64,000 nucleotides of DNA. Origin: a bacterium. GTDB lineage: Bacteria; Auribacterota; Auribacteria; Auribacterales; Auribacteraceae. The stretch is from positions 68,754 through 132,753 of the forward strand of contig JACKPL010000008.1 in NCBI GenBank assembly GCA_024233545.1. Reading direction: 5' to 3'. Every line of letters starts with the position of its first letter. The stretch's first letter is position 1. Shown here piece after piece: positions 56,101-62,100 of the stretch. A model generated the notes under the pieces. It did not search any database. It was not told the DNA's origin and saw nothing but the letters and a program-made list of their open reading frames with translations. A program made the position numbers and the translations under genes.

Positions 56101-59100
56101 CGGCATACATATAGACGATACTCAAATCGATCTTCAGATTGTCAATACGAATATATGGGGAAATGGAGATGATTTGAACGGTGCTCTGAGTTCCATGGTA
56201 AGCTATTCGAATATTGAGGACGGCGATTTTGTCGGAGAAAATAATAATCTATCAGTGAATCCTCAATTTGGAGCGGCTCAATTCGGGCGGTTCAATTTAC
56301 TGAGTACGTCTCCGTTGATTAATGCAGGTGTTGCCGTTCTATATTATCCGAATGATTTCGATGGAGAATCGCGGTTGAGCGGAGGCAGTGTTGATATCGG
56401 AGCGGATGAATTCATTGATACCGATACCGATACTTTGGCGGATTACTGGGAATTAACCTATGCGCCAAACCTTACGACACTTTCAACGAGTGGAGACAAT
56501 GAATCGGATACGGTTGTTAACAGTGTGGAATATCAATTTTTCACTGATCCGCTTCTTGCTGATACCGATGGCGATTCCCTCTCAGATGCGTCTGAAATTG
56601 CTAGTGATACCGATCCCGTCGATGCAGATATGGATAGAGACGGGCTGAGCGATGGAGACGAAGTAAACACATATAGCACAAATCCAAAATCGGAAGACAC
56701 GGATAATGACGGGTTGCTCGATGGATTCGAAGTTGCCAACGGGCTTCAGGCTACCATTCCAGATGCGTTTGAAGACCCTGATAATGACGGCTTAACAAAT
56801 ATAGAGGAATTTAAACTCGGTTCTCTTCCCAATAATAGTTTAAGCCCTGTTACGATTTATGTTAATGCTTCCGCAACTCCTCCCGGCACAGGTACGATAG
56901 GAAATCCTTATACGTCGCTATCGTCAGCATTAAACAGTATTAGTTCCGGCGCGGCTATCATATCGATTGCAAGCGGAACATACACGGGAACACTTTCGAT
57001 GAAAAACCGTGTTGCCCTTATCGGCAGTTCACCAGCGGTTGTGAGCATTGTGCCGGATACTCCAAGTGTTGAAACAATGACTGTTAATGGAATTAGTTAT
57101 TGCATTTTTAAAAACATCAGTTTCATAAATGGTTCGAGAGGATTGCGCGGCGTAAGCTCTACCTTTAAATTAGACAACTGCGTGTTTAACAACAATGTAC
57201 TCCTTGCGGCTACCGGAGCCGGTGTTTCTTTGCAGTTATGTACTGTTGAGATGGCGGGCTGTATTTTTTCGAGCAATATTGCAACATCATCGGGCGGTGG
57301 TGTTTATGCGACCCAAAGTGTCTTGTCGCTTACCGATTGTGAATTTATCAAGAATTCAGGAGTCAACTCTACATCTCGAGGCGGAGGGCTTTTTGCTGAA
57401 AATGCTTCTGTTGTAACTATTGACGGCACTCTTTTTACATCGAACAGTGCTGGTTCAGGCGGTGGAATCTATCTGAACAGTAGTGATCTTATGCTTAATA
57501 ATAGTTCTTTTACGAGTAATCTTGGAAAATTGACTGGTGGGGGCGGTATCTATCTTAGATCAACAACAGGCGGTATCTATAATACTATTTTGAACAGCAA
57601 TACCGGAGAAAGCCGAGGCGGTGGGGTATATTTAGAGAATTCCGATGTGGAAATCTTTCATACAGTATTTGTTAATAATAGTTATAATGCAGTGTCAGGT
57701 GGAGGTATTTATGTCGATTCAAACTCTTCTCCTGCAATAAAAAATTCTATTTTTTGGAATAATACAGATGATATTGCGGGTGTAACGAGTTCGATGATTA
57801 GTTTCAGTAATATTGGAGATGGAGAATTCGGCGTTATCAACGGCAATATTTCAGCCGATCCGCTTTTTGTGAACAGTGAACTCGGGAACTTCCATTTGCA
57901 AAGTAATTCTCCGTGTGTCGATGCCGGCAGTACTGACACGGAGGTACTGCCTGATATTGATGATGAGACGCGTCCTGTCAATCTTATTCGCGATATGGGT
58001 ATTGATGAAGTTGTTGATTCCGATAATGATACATTACCGGATTATTGGGAATTGCTTTATGCTGTCAATCTCACGACACTCAATGCTTCTGGAAACAATG
58101 ACACGGATACTTTGTTGAATTCGGAAGAATTGGTTCGGAATACAAGCCCGATTTCTAGTGATACAGATGCAGACGGGCTTGATGACGATGATGAAATCAC
58201 TATTCATCTTACCGATCCCGTTGACCCTGATATGGATGATGACGGCTTAACGGATGGCGCTGAAATAGTTACTCATCTTACCGATCCGCAAAATCGAGAT
58301 ACCGATGGTGATTTTATTCCGGATCAATTCGAAGTTAATAACAGTTTAAACGCATTGAATGCGGCGGATGCCTCACTTGATCCTGATGGTGATTTTCTCA
58401 ATAATCTCGAAGAATATTTTTTGAATACGAATCCGCAGTCTGCTTCAAGCCCTCCAACGATTACACTGGCTCCGATAGTAGATGATTTAAATTCGGAGAT
58501 AGCAAATGCATCAACACCAGTAAAAATAGTACTTACTCCCGGAACATATGACAATTTTTCGGGAGGCGCACGATATTCGATCAATCTAAAAAGCGGTGTT
58601 GCAATTTATACAAATTCTGCTAATCCTGCACGTATTACGACTAAAGGAGAACAAGTTGTTTTAACCGGAAGCGGTATAAAAAATGTTGTTCTCAAGAATC
58701 TCATTATTGAAGATGGCACTCGCGGCATTGAACTTAAAACGGCAGAGGTTCTCATAAATAACTGTACTATTCGCCGTAATATAAGTTCATTATCAGGAGG
58801 CGGTTTATCAACATCTTTTGGAAAAGTTTTAATTCTGAACAGTACTATCCATAATAATCGCGCCAACCGCGGCGGAGCAATTTTTACCGAGAATACCGAT
58901 ATACAGATTTTTAATACTCAAATATACGACAATTTCGCTGGATTCGATCATGGCGGAGCGATCTATTATGGAAATTATTTGGGTGTTCCTTTACTTCTTA
59001 GTCAATGTACGATTTATGAAAACAATGCAAACAAAAATGGCGGTGGTATTTACATTAAATCTACTCCGGTAAAAATTTTGAATTCTACAATCCGGGGCAA

Positions 59101-62100
59101 TAGGGCATATGATTCTGGCGGGGGTATTGTTGGAAAAGATACTTATTTCGAGCTGAACCGGACACTCGTAACGGAAAATTTTTCCGCGAATAACGGTGGC
59201 GGTGTGTTAATTGATTCGTCAAATCCGATTGTCGATCATTCGCTTATTATAGGGAATAGAGTGATTACAGGCGGAGGCGGCGGGATATACATTACTGGTT
59301 CTTCTGCAGGAGCTTTAATCAAGAATTCTGTACTTTGGGAAAATGGAGATGACTTATTTGGTGCTAGTGTTTCCATGGTTTCTCATTGTGCTATCGAAGA
59401 TGCGGATTTTTCAGGGCAGAATGGGAATATATCCGCAAATCCGCAGTTCATTGATAGTGATGCGGAAAACTTTCATCTCAAAACAACCTCTCCGCTCATA
59501 AATGCCGGTACGGCCGATGCAGTATCATATACTGATATTGATGGTGAAGTAATTCCTTTCGGCAGTGCTTCTGAAATCGGTATGGATGAATTTGTAGATA
59601 CAGACAATGACACATTAGCCGATGTATGGGAACTAACTTATGCGGCAAATATAGGTGTTGTCAGCCAAGCGGGTGACACGGATTCCGATACACTGTCAAA
59701 CATACAAGAACATAACCTGTTTAGCAATCCAACCGGTTCTGATACTGATGGCGATACACTCTCCGATGCTGATGAATTCAATATATATCATTCAAATCCG
59801 ATTAAACAAGATACCGATGGAGATGGTTTGCTTGATCAGAATGAAGTCAATATAAACAATACTGATATAAATAACCCTGATACCGATGGCGATCGTCTAC
59901 CGGATGGCTGGGAAGTGAGCTATTCGCTTGATCCGCTTGATCCGGCTGATGCTGAAGTGGACTGCGATTCCGATACGCTCAAGAATTACGAAGAGTTTTT
60001 CTTTGGGTCGAATCCTTTAGTTCAGGGGAGCCCTGCTTCGGTTAATGTGTCGGGCGGCAACATTCAGAATGCAATAGACGTTGCTTCAGGACTAACCATT
60101 ATTCATATTGCCGCAGGCTCATATTTTACCGGTTTGCAATTGAAGAGCAACATTATATTAAGTGGAGCAAGCCCCGCATCCACAAAACTTTCTGCGGGTA
60201 TTTCCAATAGTGCGCTCAATGGTTCTGATATCTCAAATATTATTATTCGCAACATAACGATTGGAGATACGTTCCATTCAGGGATGAATCTCACGCGTGT
60301 TGATCATATGCTTCTGTATAATTGTGTGTTGAATAATAATCTTTCAACATCAAATGGCGGCGGCGCAACAACTCTTGATGCTGAAATGGAGTTCGTTAAG
60401 TGTACAGTAAGCAATAATTTTACTAATGGGTTTGGCGGCGGTTTTTATCTTCAGTATTCCAATGCTTCGTTTTATGACTGCGATTTTTTTAATAATACTC
60501 GGTATGGTATTTATGCGTTAAATTCTATAGTATCTTTAGTTGATTCTAATTTTCATAATCAGGGCACAGCATCGGCACGATTACGTTCTGCAGTGTATGG
60601 AAAAGCCTGCGAAATCACAATACATGGCGGCGAATTCTTTGATATTTTTTCTGAAGTCAATGGCGGCGGCGTGTCAATAGATGCGTCAAGCATTGATATG
60701 CGCAATGTGGTTTTTTATGATAATAATTGTTCTAATAACGGTGCGGCTTTTTATGCGGCAAATTCAATCGGACTGCTCGTTAACAATGTATTTTTTAATA
60801 ACGTAACGACGCGGAATGCGGGAGCAATAGGATTATTTAGCAATTCGAAAATCAATATCTGGTTTACAACGATTACTCAGAATACCGCGGCTCTCGGCGG
60901 TGGTATATATAATTCTTCATCATCGTTAAGTACGATACATAATTGTATAGTGTGGAATAATACAGACGATCTGTTTGCCGTATCAAGCGCTATGATCAGC
61001 AATTCGAATATTAGTGATGGCGACCATTTGGGAACAAACGGAAATATTTCAGCCGACCCTCTTTTTAGAAATACAGCAGAAAACGATTATCATATTCTCA
61101 GCACATCGCCGTCAAAAGATTCAGGCTCTCTCATTGATCCGTTACTAACAGGGACACTTCAAGACATTGACAACGAAAGCCGTGCGGCTATTATACTGAA
61201 TGACATTGGAGCTGATGAATTTATTGACAGCGACAACGATGGGTTGCCTGATTTCTGGGAACTTCAGCTTGCACAGAACATCTCTCCGGCATGGGATAAC
61301 GATTCGGACCTTATTACGGCAGAAGATGAATATAAAGCTTTGACGAATCCATTTGACAATGATACCGATGCTGATGGATTGTCCGATCATGATGAAATTA
61401 TTCTGTATCTCACCGATCCTTTGCGTGACGGCGATAAAGACGGCGATGGGCTTACTGATTCTCAGGAAATTTTGACATACTTTACCAATCCTACTGATGT
61501 CGATACCGATGACGACCTCATGCCGGATAAATGGGAAGTCGATAATGCTTTTGATCCGTTAGATTCAACTGATGGAATGCTTGATGCTGACAATGACGGG
61601 TTGAAAAATAATGAAGAATTTTACCATGGAACCGACCCAAGCAACGATGGCGACCCAATCAAAGTGTATGTTGACGCGAATGCTGTTGGTGGCGGCAACG
61701 GTACTATTGGTTCTCCATACAATTCGATTGCCACTGCTATTACCAGTACTGCATCTTCGCTGTCTGTTCGCGTTTTATTGGTTATTGCTCCGGGAACGTA
61801 CACTCAGGCAGTTGTATTAAAGGAAGGGATAGCATTATCTGGCACAGATGCTGCATCGGTTCGGATTATTTCTCATTCTGTAGCTTCTGCGGGTATTGTG
61901 ATGAATAATATTACCGGTACGGTAATTAAAAATATTACGGTAACCGATTCTCGTCTTGGTATCGATGCGGATAATTCGAAATTTATCGTTTCAGGCTGTA
62001 TTTTACAAAATAATAGTGTGTTGCCTGCAAATGGCGGTGGAATGGTGATTGAGAATTCCGATGCAGTAATTCTTGATTCAATTATACAAAACAACAGAAG

